A stretch of DNA of 64,000 nucleotides, taken from contig NZ_JAATNG010000001.1 in assembly GCF_013184805.1 (NCBI RefSeq), forward strand, positions 2,232,001 to 2,296,000, written 5' to 3'. Source of the stretch: Pseudoruegeria sp. HB172150 (lineage in GTDB: Bacteria > Pseudomonadota > Alphaproteobacteria > Rhodobacterales > Rhodobacteraceae). Shown piece after piece: positions 37,365 to 47,968 of this stretch. Positions within the stretch are counted from its first letter, which is position 1; each line of letters begins with the position of its first letter. Made by a program: the position numbers and the translations under genes. Under the pieces are notes generated by a model. It was not told where the DNA came from. It was given only the letters and a program-made list of their open reading frames with translations, and searched no databases.

Positions 37365-37403
37365 CCCCTTTGCAGCGGCGGCCACGAGACTTACCTTATC
37401 TGC

Positions 37404-38840
37404 ATGACTCTGCATGTCCCTTTCGACAACAGCTATGGCAAACTGCCGGACCGGTTCTTCACGCGCGTCGCGCCGACGCCCGTCGCAGAACCTTCGCTGA
37501 TCGCACTTAATGCCGCTTTGGCGAAAGAACTGGGGCTCGACGCGGAAGCGTTACGGTCGAATGAAGGCGTTGCGGCACTGGCTGGCAATGCAGTTCCCGA
37601 TGGGGCCGATCCTCTGGCGCAGGTCTATGCAGGTCATCAGTTCGGCGGCTGGAATCCGCAGCTTGGCGACGGGCGCGCGATTCTGCTTGGCGAAGTGATA
37701 GATTCCAAGGGAGTACGCCGCGACCTTCAGCTGAAGGGATCCGGACCTACACCCTACTCTCGTAGGGGAGATGGCCGTGCATGGCTTGGACCGGTATTGC
37801 GCGAATATGTCGTGTCGGAGGCAATGCATGCGCTCGGCATACCGACGACCCGAGCGTTGGCCGCCGTGGCGACGGGTGAACCCGTAATCCGCGAAAGGCA
37901 GCTGCCCGGAGCCGTCCTGACCCGCGTCGCGTCGAGCCATATCCGGGTCGGCACATTCCAGTATTTCGCCGCCCGGAACGACATCGATGCCATCCGAAAG
38001 CTGATGGATTATGTCATCGAGCGGCATTATCCCGGGATCGACGGACCGCTCGGCATGCTGGATGCACTGGTCGAGCGTCAGGCGCACCTTGTGGCGCAGT
38101 GGATGGGTGTCGGGTTCATCCATGGCGTGATGAACACCGACAATACCCATGTCGCGGGCGAAACCATCGACTACGGGCCGTGCGCCTTCATGGATGCCTA
38201 TCATCCGGGAAAGGTCTTCAGCTCCATCGATCACATGGGCCGTTATGCCTATGGCCGCCAGCCAGAGATCGCGATCTGGAACCTCGCGCAACTGGCGACA
38301 GCACTGCTGCCGGTGATCGATGAAGACACCAACATCGCAGTGGACAAGGCGACAGAGGTCGTAAACCGATTTCCGGATCTCTATGCGGCGGCCTGGCTGC
38401 GGGTATTCCGGGGCAAATTGGGTCTGTCCGGCGAGGAAGAAGCGGATGCAAACCTGATCGCCCGGCTGCTGACACACATGGCCGAGGCCGGGATGGATTT
38501 CACCAACAGCTTCCGGGCGCTGACCGATGATGCTGACGGTTTTCTGAGCACAAATCCGGTGCTCGCGGAGTGGGCTGCGGAATGGAGCGCCCGGCTGGAT
38601 CGGGACGGGGCGGACCCGGCAACTCAGAAGGCACTGATGCGCCGGGCGAATCCGGCGGTGATCCCGCGCAACCACCGGGTAGAGGAAATGATTTCCGCTG
38701 CCGTCGAGGGGAATTATGCGCCATTCTTCAAGTTGAATGACGTATTGTATCGCCCCTTCGACCTAGCGCCAGATAATAGCGATTTCGCTGCGCCACCTCG
38801 CCCGGAGCAGGAAGTTCGCCGGACCTTTTGTGGCACCTGA
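37404..38840 (+). CDS. selO: SelO/YdiU protein adenylyltransferase (Cys form)
   Basis: This 478-residue pseudokinase-fold enzyme transfers AMP from ATP to protein hydroxyls and is linked to redox stress in E. coli. Motifs: [65 protein letters not shown] and DYGPCAFMD. The C-terminus reads RRTFCGT, with Cys at the third-last position where some homologues carry selenocysteine. It is a single gene 39 bases after the acetyltransferase gene. Confidence 0.93.
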   Translation: MTLHVPFDNSYGKLPDRFFTRVAPTPVAEPSLIALNAALAKELGLDAEALRSNEGVAALAGNAVPDGADPLAQVYAGHQFGGWNPQLGDGRAILLGEVIDSKGVRRDLQLKGSGPTPYSRRGDGRAWLGPVLREYVVSEAMHALGIPTTRALAAVATGEPVIRERQLPGAVLTRVASSHIRVGTFQYFAARNDIDAIRKLMDYVIERHYPGIDGPLGMLDALVERQAHLVAQWMGVGFIHGVMNTDNTHVAGETIDYGPCAFMDAYHPGKVFSSIDHMGRYAYGRQPEIAIWNLAQLATALLPVIDEDTNIAVDKATEVVNRFPDLYAAAWLRVFRGKLGLSGEEEADANLIARLLTHMAEAGMDFTNSFRALTDDADGFLSTNPVLAEWAAEWSARLDRDGADPATQKALMRRANPAVIPRNHRVEEMISAAVEGNYAPFFKLNDVLYRPFDLAPDNSDFAAPPRPEQEVRRTFCGT

Positions 38841-39009
38841 ACGCGGCAGCTTTGCACCGCGCAGACCGGCGCGGAATAGCGGTTGCCCAGAGGAAACCCA
38901 CGGCATCGACCAATCCACCATGCGGTGGCGGGCACCTCCCTCCCGGTTTTGCAATCGCGCGCTGCATTGCCTAGATACGATGTAAAGCGAAAGGATCGGA
39001 TCGGCACGG

Positions 39010-39828
39010 GTGCGACTGGCTAGCTACAATGTCCACAAATGCGTGGGCCTGGACCGTCGCAGGGATCCGGGCCGGATCATCCACGTCATCAACAATCTGC
39101 AGGCTGACGTCGTCGTGCTGCAGGAGGTCGACAAGCGTCTGGGAGCGCGTCCGGCAGCTCTGCCCCACGAAATGGTCGAGGCCGAGACGGACTTCGATTT
39201 CGTGCCGCTGGCGCGGAACTCCGTGTCTCTCGGCTGGCACGGCAATGCGGTTCTTTTGAGGGAAGGGCTGGAGGCGAGCGCTGTCCATCATATCGACCTG
39301 CCCGGAACCGAGCCGCGTGGCGCGGTCGCGGTTGAAATCGGAAACGCGCTCCGGATCGTGGGCGTGCATCTTGGGCTTTTGCGAAGTGACCGTCGACGGC
39401 AGCTGGCGAAGATCGCCCATCGTTTCGACGACGACATCCCGACAGTGATCCTTGGCGATTTCAACGAGTGGCGGCAGGTCGGGCTGGAGGCACTGGACGA
39501 TCGGTTCCACGTGTATTCGCCGGGCCGCAGTTTTCACGCCGCACGCCCCATCGCCGCATTGGACCGGATCGCTTTGAGCAACGGCCTGGAACTGCGCGAT
39601 GCAGGCGTTGTGGAAAGTCAGCCGGCGCGGACGGCTTCGGATCACTTGCCGGTTTGGGCTGACATCGCGGCGCGGGACGGCCGGTTGATTAGCGTCAAAC
39701 CGACGGCAACGAGCGCGAGCGACGCCCAGAGTGGCCAGCGTACCGTTTCGCCCAAGATCAGCCAGCCAAAGACCACTCCGAAAACCGGGGCAAGGAAGGC
39801 GAAGGACGCGACGCCCGACGCCGGGTAA
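39010..39828 (+). CDS. Endonuclease/exonuclease/phosphatase (EEP) family protein
   Basis: This 272-residue protein has the EEP catalytic motifs SYNVHKC, VLQEVDKR with the metal Glu, VGVHLGLL, ILGDFNEWR and ASDHLPVWADI, ending near residue 220. Family members hydrolyse phosphodiesters or phosphomonoesters; the substrate is unknown. After the last motif a Lys/Ser/Thr-rich tail of about 50 residues runs into the convergent EamA gene. The start is GTG at 39010, with a weak RBS. Confidence 0.82.
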   Translation: MRLASYNVHKCVGLDRRRDPGRIIHVINNLQADVVVLQEVDKRLGARPAALPHEMVEAETDFDFVPLARNSVSLGWHGNAVLLREGLEASAVHHIDLPGTEPRGAVAVEIGNALRIVGVHLGLLRSDRRRQLAKIAHRFDDDIPTVILGDFNEWRQVGLEALDDRFHVYSPGRSFHAARPIAALDRIALSNGLELRDAGVVESQPARTASDHLPVWADIAARDGRLISVKPTATSASDAQSGQRTVSPKISQPKTTPKTGARKAKDATPDAG

Positions 39829-40550
39829 ATCTTTAGCAGCACGAACCAGCCCACGAAGCCGATTGAGACGACGCCGACCTGGAAGGCGAAGCCAGCCAGG
39901 TGCCACGGCACGAATTCACGAAATAGCGGTCCGAAGAAAGGCGCGGCAAACAGAAGCAGCACGGCGGACACCGTCACTTGCCACATCAGCTGCATTTCCG
40001 GATCGATCCGGGCGAAGGGCGTCGTCCTTGCGATGATGGCAATGCCGGCCCATCCGAGGGCTGCCGTCAGAGCCATAAGGTCACCCGCCAGGCTTCCGCC
40101 GCCGCCGGGCTGCCTGTCGAGGATCGCCCAGGCCACGCCACCCATTGCAAGCGCAAGACCTACAAGTTTGCGCAGGTTTAGCCGGTCGCCGGGCACGAGA
40201 AGATGCGCCATGACCGCAAGCCAGACAGGCATCGTGTAAAACATGACCGATACTCGGGCGACGGTCGTCAGGTCGATAGCGATGAAGAGCAGAAGAAATT
40301 CTGCCGCGAACAGGACCCCGGCCAGCAGGCCCGAAGGAATCGTTTCCCGCGCCACCGCAACGGAACGCCCCTGCATTCGCATCCAAGCCGCCAACACCAG
40401 CGCGGCAAACAGCGAACGCAGGCCCGCGTTGAAAGCCGGCTGCAGGCCCAGGTTGACCAGCTTCACCACGACCTAGTTCAGCCCCAAAAGCCCGGAAAAA
40501 CCGATCAGGGCGACCGCCCCGAAGGCGTCGATGTTGTCTTTGCGCTGCAT
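39642..40550 (-). pseudogene. EamA/DMT-family transporter interrupted by an in-frame TAG
   Basis: From the ATG at 40550, preceded by gcggagga, translation reads MQRKDNIDAFGAVALIGFSG, then a TAG at 40473-40475 (codon 26) interrupts the first membrane helix. The same frame continues with VVVKLVNLGLQPAFNAG and nine further helices of an EamA drug/metabolite exporter to 39642. A one-base change (CAG to TAG) explains it. GTG codons at 40466-40469 could restart translation but would lack helix 1. It could be a recent pseudogene, a sequencing or cloning error, or a read-through gene. Confidence 0.8.
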
Positions 40551-40636
40551 GTTCCTCCGCCTCCGCACAACTCCGGCAGTTCCGGCAAGGCGGTCTGCAT
40601 GCTACAGGACCGGAAAAACCAAGCAGGGGCAAGATC

Positions 40637-41884
40637 ATGACGGCACTCCAGATCGCAGCACTTCTGATCGTTCTTGCCGGTGCGTTCGGCGCGGTGAACT
40701 ACCTGTTCCTGCGCCTGCCCTCCTCTATCGGCATTCTTGTCGTCGCACTGGTCGCGTCTTTTGCCGTGATGGGATTGGATGCGCTGCTGCCCGGCATCGA
40801 CATGACCAGCGCGATCCGGGCAGAGGTGATCCAGATCGAGTTCTCCGACGCGTTGCTGGACGGGATGTTGGGGCTATTGCTGTTCGCTGGTGCGTTGCAT
40901 GTGAAGGTTGCCGACCTTCGGGATCAGTGGCGGCCGGTTGTGCTGATGGCGACAATTGGCGTCGCCCTTTCGACGGCTGTGGCTGGCGTCGGTTTCAGCT
41001 GGGTCACCGGTACGCCCCTGCTTGTCGCGCTGGTCTTCGGCGCGCTGATCTCGCCCACCGACCCGGTGGCGGTACTGGGCGTTCTGCGCGAGGCGCATCT
41101 GCCGAAATCGCTGGAAACCAAGATTGCAGGGGAATCGCTGTTCAATGACGGGGTCGGCTATGTCGTTTTCCTGATCCTGGTCGGGCTGGCCTTTCCCAGC
41201 GGCGAACACCACGCCGAGGGTCTGCAGGGCGCCGCAATGCTGTTCCTGCGCGAAGCCGTTGGTGGTGCGGTTCTTGGCGTGGTCCTTGGCTGGCTTGTGT
41301 TTCGCGTCATGCGGCAGATCGATGACTACTCGCTGGAGGTCCTGCTGACGCTTGGCCTCGCTTTCGGCGGTTATGAACTGGCCGTGGCCCTGCATGTCTC
41401 GGCGCCGATCATGGCGGTCTGCGCAGGTCTGCTGATCGGCGATATCGGCGCGCGCCACGGGATGAGCGAGGAAACGCGGCGCTATGTCGACGCGTTCTGG
41501 AAGCTGATTGACGAGATACTGAACGCAGTGCTGTTCCTGATGATCGGTGTGGAGGTTTTTGCAGTCGCCTTCTCGCTCGATTTTGCAGTTGCCGGGGTAT
41601 TGTCCATCGTCCTGTCGTTGGTGGCACGTCTGACCGCAGTCGCGATCCCGGTGCTGATGCTGAAGCCATTTCGTGGATTTGAGCAGGGCACGATACCCAT
41701 CATGACATGGGGCGGGCTGAAAGGCGGCATCTCCGTCGCACTGGCCCTGAGTCTGCCCGATAGCGAATGGAAACCGCTGATCCTGACCTGCACCTACATG
41801 GTCGTGGTGTTCTCGATCGTGGTCCAGGGACTGACGGTCGGACGCCTTGCGGCGCGTGTCGGACGGCAACCGGATCTCGTTTGA
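40637..41884 (+). CDS. Na+/H+ antiporter, CPA1 family
   Basis: This 415-residue inner-membrane protein with about 12 helices exchanges Na+ (or K+) for H+ in pH and salt homeostasis, fitting a marine organism. Family motifs: LLLFAGALHV, ISPTDPVAVLGVL, GESLFNDGVGYVVF (the ND pair at the ion site) and WGGLKGGISVALALSLP. It lacks a long cytoplasmic tail. It diverges from the broken EamA gene and is followed by a GC-rich hairpin. Confidence 0.9.
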   Translation: MTALQIAALLIVLAGAFGAVNYLFLRLPSSIGILVVALVASFAVMGLDALLPGIDMTSAIRAEVIQIEFSDALLDGMLGLLLFAGALHVKVADLRDQWRPVVLMATIGVALSTAVAGVGFSWVTGTPLLVALVFGALISPTDPVAVLGVLREAHLPKSLETKIAGESLFNDGVGYVVFLILVGLAFPSGEHHAEGLQGAAMLFLREAVGGAVLGVVLGWLVFRVMRQIDDYSLEVLLTLGLAFGGYELAVALHVSAPIMAVCAGLLIGDIGARHGMSEETRRYVDAFWKLIDEILNAVLFLMIGVEVFAVAFSLDFAVAGVLSIVLSLVARLTAVAIPVLMLKPFRGFEQGTIPIMTWGGLKGGISVALALSLPDSEWKPLILTCTYMVVVFSIVVQGLTVGRLAARVGRQPDLV

Positions 41885-42344
41885 CCCGAAAAGACACCGC
41901 GCGGCCATAGAGACTATCGGCCGCGCGGTGGGGCGCATGGGAGGACTAGGCCCAGCGCCGGCTGCTCTGCCTGAAGGACAAGGGACATGGCAGGCAGGCA
42001 AGCAATCGAAAAAGAAAATGATTAGGTCATCGAAAAGGTTCTGGTCATCTCTTGATGGATTTCGGGTCTATCCGTTCTGCTTGAAATGTCTCACTTCCTT
42101 CCTCCGGATCGGAGCAGCGATAGCGCCGCGACGAGGGGTTAACAGGCCAGCGCGATCAGCAGGATTGTTATGACGATCGTCATTGTCTCGCCCCTTCCCA
42201 GTGACCGCAATGTGCGGCTTCGAAGATGTGTCGTTGGCAGCGCGCCATGGGTTCAATCTTTTTGGGGTGGCACCTCGGCGGGCGCATCCGGTCTTCCGGT
42301 CGCGCCGTCCTTGGCCTAGATAACCCGGACACGGGGAGATGCGG
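41885..42344. other. Intergenic region of 460 bases, antiporter to Fur-family gene
   Basis: It begins with an 11-base-pair hairpin (41896-41929). The middle is AT-richer than the genes and includes a possible leftward micro-ORF at 42139-42183 (M-T-I-V-I-T-I-L-L-I-A-L-A-C) with a gggg-cgag sequence before its ATG. The end holds the fur-family RBS ggggag at 42333. I see no other gene. Confidence 0.4.
41896..41929 (+). terminator. Hairpin downstream of the antiporter gene
   Basis: ACCGCGCGGCC pairs perfectly over 11 bases with GGCCGCGCGGT across a 12-base loop that can itself pair (atag/ctat). It is 12 bases after the stop codon. There is no T tract, so an intrinsic terminator is possible but not certain. 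Confidence 0.5.
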
Positions 42345-42757
42345 ATGACCGACACCATTCTGGACCGATGCGAAGCCAAGGGGCTTCGGATGACCGAGCA
42401 GCGGCGCGTCATCGCGACGGTGTTGCAGGCGTCATCGGACCACCCGGATGTCGAGGAACTGCACGCCCGCGCCAGTGCCGTTGATCCCAGGATCTCACTT
42501 GCCACGGTTTACCGAACGGTGAAGCTGTTCGAGGAAGCCGGCATCATCGAGAAACTGGAATTCGGCGATGGCCGGGCCCGGTACGAGGATGCGGATCGCG
42601 AGCACCATGATCATCTGATCGATATGCACACCGGCGAGGTGATCGAGTTCTGCGATCCGGAAATCGAGGCGCTGCAGGAAAAGATCGCGAAAAAGCTCGG
42701 CTATGATCTTCGCGGACACAGGCTGGAGCTTTACGGCGTACCCAAAAAGGCGCCGAG

Positions 42758-42761
<4 letters not shown>
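42345..42761 (+). CDS. Fur-family metal-responsive regulator (Fur/Mur type)
   Basis: This 138-residue protein has a winged-helix N-terminus with RMTEQRRVIATVL and the recognition region ISLATVYRTVKLFEEAG, then a dimer/metal domain with REHHDHLIDMHTGEVIEF. In Rhodobacteraceae this type controls manganese (Mur) and iron uptake genes. ggggag is 6 bases from the ATG at 42345, so that start was preferred to the ATG at 42339. It overlaps the following transporter gene by 4 bases. Confidence 0.9.
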
Positions 42762-45009
<2,248 letters not shown>

Positions 45010-45017
45010 CTTTTCGG

Positions 45018-45035
45018 CGGGGCGATTGCGCCCCG
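45018..45035 (+). terminator. Hairpin after eno
   Basis: CGGGGCG (45018-45024) and CGCCCCG (45029-45035) form a 7-base-pair stem with a 4-base loop, followed by tcttcc. It lies between convergent genes, 9 bases past the eno stop. Confidence 0.55.
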
Positions 45036-45054
45036 TCTTCCATTCGTCGTTCAG

Positions 45055-46131
45055 TCAGGTTACGAACCGTTCCAACCTGTACGGTTGCAGCCAATCAGAC
45101 ATCTTGCCGCCGATCTCGGCGGCAACAAGCTCGCCCATGAGCGCGGCAAGCGTCATGCCCGAGTGCATCACGGCGACGTAGAGCCCGTCTGGCCCCGCCG
45201 GCCCTACTGCGGGAAAGCCGTCCTGGGGCATGGGGCGCCAGCCGAGAAGCGCATCTTCCCAACGCAGGTCAAGGCCGGGGAACATGCGTTTCAATCGCAC
45301 CATGGTCGCGTCCGCCAGCTTGTCCGGTGTCTCCGGCAATTCCTCGGTCGCGTCCTCCTGATGTTTCGGGGACGTCGGGGCTACGATGCGGCCCTCGGCA
45401 TCCTGCCGAATTTCCATACCGGGCGGCACAATCAGCCTGTCCATGACAGCAGCGACCGGATTGGTGCGCAGGGTCACGGCAGGGCGCGGCAGAAGCCCCA
45501 TGTCGATGCCAAAGGGTGACAGCAGAGCCGCACTGCCCCGCCCGGCGGCGATCAGGACGTGGTCAGCCGGGATCGTTCCGCCCGCGAGCCGAAGGCTGGT
45601 GACACGGCCGTTGTCCGTTTCCACGGAGCGCACGGCGGTACCACCAATGATACGAGCACCTAGATCAGCTGCTGCGTGCAGGACATAACGCGCCGTCCCG
45701 GTGCCCTCGGCGACGCCCTCGCCGGGGAAATGCAGCGCGGCCTCCGGCACCTCGCCGAGGCCGGGAACTGCCTTCGATACCTGATCGCTATTCCATCGCT
45801 CGAGTGGATACCCCAGCGCCGTCAGCCGTGCTTCCATGGCGTCGAAATCCGCACCACTCTCCTCCCACCAAAGACACCCCGGCCAGGCAACCGGCAGTCC
45901 TGTCAACTCCGCCTGCAGGCGGTGCCAGGCGGCAATCGCCTCTACCCGCAGCCGGTGGTGGGCGTCATCAAGGTAGAAACTGGCGTTGATCCAGCCGAAC
46001 GTCGCGGCAGTGGCCACCCCACCAGGCGTGGCCGCATCGAGAACCGTCACGGCGTACCCGGCCCGTGCCAGCCTGTAAGCCGCCATCGCACCAAGGATCC
46101 CCGCCCCGACGATTACCACGCGTTCCACCAT
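45055..46131 (-). CDS. FAD-dependent oxidoreductase, D-amino acid oxidase-like
   Basis: This 358-residue DAO-family flavoprotein has the Rossmann motif VVIVGAGILGAMAAYRLARAG near the N-terminus and, near the C-terminus, WRPMPQDGFPAVGP with VAVMHSGMTLAALMGELVA, as in glycine oxidase/D-amino acid dehydrogenase relatives. A glycine/small D-amino acid substrate is plausible but not provable. The ATG at 46131 has agggaagg 7 bases upstream; a GTG at 46137 is also possible. It diverges from the cupin gene. Confidence 0.82.
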   Translation of the reverse strand: MVERVVIVGAGILGAMAAYRLARAGYAVTVLDAATPGGVATAATFGWINASFYLDDAHHRLRVEAIAAWHRLQAELTGLPVAWPGCLWWEESGADFDAMEARLTALGYPLERWNSDQVSKAVPGLGEVPEAALHFPGEGVAEGTGTARYVLHAAADLGARIIGGTAVRSVETDNGRVTSLRLAGGTIPADHVLIAAGRGSAALLSPFGIDMGLLPRPAVTLRTNPVAAVMDRLIVPPGMEIRQDAEGRIVAPTSPKHQEDATEELPETPDKLADATMVRLKRMFPGLDLRWEDALLGWRPMPQDGFPAVGPAGPDGLYVAVMHSGMTLAALMGELVAAEIGGKMSDWLQPYRLERFVT

Positions 46132-46175
46132 ACCCACACCTTCCCTGTTGGTCCCGGCGAAGCTACTGTCCCGAC

Positions 46176-46604
46176 ATGGAAGCGCAAGAGATCATCGACC
46201 GGCTGAACCTGTCGCCTCACCCCGAGGGCGGGTGGTTTAGGCAAACGTGGATTGCCGAGGCCGAGGACGGTGCACGCCCTGCCGGAACATGCATCTATTT
46301 CCTGCTCCAGTCCGGAGAACGCAGCCACTGGCACCGCGTCGATGCGACCGAGATCTGGCACTACTACGCCGGATCGCCGTTGAACCTGCATATCGCTGCG
46401 ACGGAGGCCGGGCCGGCGAAAACGTGGAAGCTGGGGCCCAACCTCGCATCCGCCGAGGCGCCGCAGCGGATCGTTCCGCTGGGACACTGGCAGGCCGCAG
46501 AGACGACGGGCGCCTGGACGCTTGTCGGATGCACGGTGTCGCCAGCTTTCCGGTTCGAGGGGTTTGAACTGGCAGACCCGGGCTTCGACATTCCGCGTGG
46601 CTGA
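46176..46604 (+). CDS. Cupin-superfamily protein (DUF985)
   Basis: This 142-residue protein has the DUF985 signature LNLSPHPEGGWFRQTW and the cupin strand GERSHWHRVDATEIWHYYAG, where His residues and Glu would bind a metal. The biochemical role is unknown. The start at 46176 is close to the divergent oxidoreductase start. It ends 3 bases before the convergent tautomerase gene. Confidence 0.85.
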   Translation: MEAQEIIDRLNLSPHPEGGWFRQTWIAEAEDGARPAGTCIYFLLQSGERSHWHRVDATEIWHYYAGSPLNLHIAATEAGPAKTWKLGPNLASAEAPQRIVPLGHWQAAETTGAWTLVGCTVSPAFRFEGFELADPGFDIPRG

Positions 46605-46606
46605 GG

Positions 46607-46825
46607 TCAGCCGCGGTCTCGCATCGCCTTTGCATCCGCCGTGGTCAGCACGTTCCCGGCATAGCCCCAGGAGCCGCTTTTCACCTCGTGGATCCGGACA
46701 GAGGTTCCCGCGCGTATCGTTTTGCCCGCCACATCACCAAAAGCGTCGGTGACCTTGCGAATGATCTCAGCCTTCTCCTCGTCGGAGAACACGCCTTCCA
46801 GGACCTGGATATCTATCGCCGGCAT
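46607..46825 (-). CDS. 4-oxalocrotonate tautomerase family protein
   Basis: This 72-residue small tautomerase has Pro directly after the initiator Met (MPAIDIQVLEGVFS), the catalytic base exposed by Met removal. RIHEVKSGSWGYAGN supplies Arg and aromatic contacts. Members isomerise enol/keto substrates in aromatic-compound breakdown. It lies between the cupin gene and fba; the hairpin 20 bases upstream belongs to fba. Confidence 0.85.
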   Translation of the reverse strand: MPAIDIQVLEGVFSDEEKAEIIRKVTDAFGDVAGKTIRAGTSVRIHEVKSGSWGYAGNVLTTADAKAMRDRG

Positions 46826-46845
46826 CAGACCCTCCCGAACGAAAA

Positions 46846-46870
46846 TGGCCGTCCCTGAACGGGACGGCCA
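46846..46870 (-). terminator. Rho-independent terminator of the aldolase gene
   Basis: A perfect 10-base-pair stem (TGGCCGTCCC / GGGACGGCCA) with a 5-base loop is followed on the minus strand by TTTTC, right after the aldolase stop. It fits a classic intrinsic terminator. Confidence 0.8.
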
Positions 46871-46878
46871 CGAAAGGC

Positions 46879-47808
46879 TCAGTCCTTGCCCTTGTAGATG
46901 TCGATCAGCTTGCCCAGCATATCCAGCGCGTCCTCGCGTGAACGCTGGAAACTGTTGCGACCGATGATCGAGCCGTTGCCGCCGCCATCACGGATCGCGC
47001 GGGCGTCGTCATAGACCGCATCGGCGCCCTTCGCGGCACCGCCGGAAAAGACGATGATGCGGCGGCCGTCGAAGGCAGAGCGGACACATTCGGACACGCG
47101 GGCGGCCTGGGTCGAAATGTCGATGCCGGCGGATTCGAACGCCTTCTTGGCTTCCGGCTGTTCCAGGTGATCGGTCGACAGCTTGATCTTGATGATATGC
47201 GCGCCCAGTAGCGCCGCGATATGGGCGGCATAGGCGCCGATATCGATGGCGGTCTCGCCGTCCTTCGAAATCGCCTCGCCGCGGGGATAGGACCAGATCA
47301 CGGTGGCGACACCTTTAGAGGCCGCCTCCTTCCGCATCTCCACGATCTCTTCGAACATGTCGAGCGCCATGTCGGAGCCGGGATAGATGGTGAACCCGAT
47401 GGCGGCACATCCGAGCCGCAACGCGTCATCGACAGAGGCGGTAACAGCCTGGTTCTTGCCGGCGGTGTCCGACATCAGCGAGTTCGCGGAGTTCACCTTG
47501 AGGATCGTCGGGATCTGGCCGGCGAAGGTGTCGGCCCCAGCCTCGAGCGGGCCAAGCGGTGCCGCGTAGGCGTTCAGCCCTGCGTCGATGGCAAGCTGGT
47601 AGTGGTAATGCGGGTCATAGCCGGCCGGGTTCGGCGCGAAGGACCGTGCCGGGCCATGCTCGAACCCCTGGTCGACCGGCAGGATGATCATCTTGCCGGT
47701 GCCAGCCAGCTTGCCGTGCATCAGCATCTGGCACAGCTTGCCTTTGACCCCGGGATTTTCGCCTTCGTATTTGGCAAGGATTTTCTTGACGGTACCGGTG
47801 GCTTTCAT
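46879..47808 (-). CDS. fbaB: Class I fructose-bisphosphate aldolase (DhnA/FbaB type)
   Basis: This 309-residue Schiff-base aldolase resembles the archaeal-type/DhnA family rather than the metal-dependent class II. Motifs: MIILPVDQGFEHGPARSF, GFTIYPGSDM, VIWSYPRGEAI, HIIKIKLSTDHL with the likely catalytic Lys, and FSGGAAKGAD plus GNGSIIGRNSFQR for phosphate binding. It works between fructose-1,6-bisphosphate and triose phosphates. It is monocistronic with its own terminator. Confidence 0.93.
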   Translation of the reverse strand: MKATGTVKKILAKYEGENPGVKGKLCQMLMHGKLAGTGKMIILPVDQGFEHGPARSFAPNPAGYDPHYHYQLAIDAGLNAYAAPLGPLEAGADTFAGQIPTILKVNSANSLMSDTAGKNQAVTASVDDALRLGCAAIGFTIYPGSDMALDMFEEIVEMRKEAASKGVATVIWSYPRGEAISKDGETAIDIGAYAAHIAALLGAHIIKIKLSTDHLEQPEAKKAFESAGIDISTQAARVSECVRSAFDGRRIIVFSGGAAKGADAVYDDARAIRDGGGNGSIIGRNSFQRSREDALDMLGKLIDIYKGKD

Positions 47809-47968
47809 CGGTGAGGCTCCTCTGCGTCAGACGTTGTCTGGACTTCCCTACGAAATGCGCGCGGGAAGGCCAATCTCTGGTTGCGCTAACCTATGCCGCG
47901 GTGCGAGCTTTTTGCGAAGTATCGCCGGCTAATGTGCCCAAAGCCCGACCGATCACCTGGCAAAAGGA

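Noticed and set aside
38857-38874. Six-base-pair CCGCGC/GCGCGG hairpin after selO
   Set aside because: Too short and without a T tract to call a terminator.
47105-47135. Possible T-loop-like ggattcgaac sequence suggesting a tRNA
   Set aside because: It lies within the aldolase coding frame and there is no acceptor stem or anticodon arm around it.
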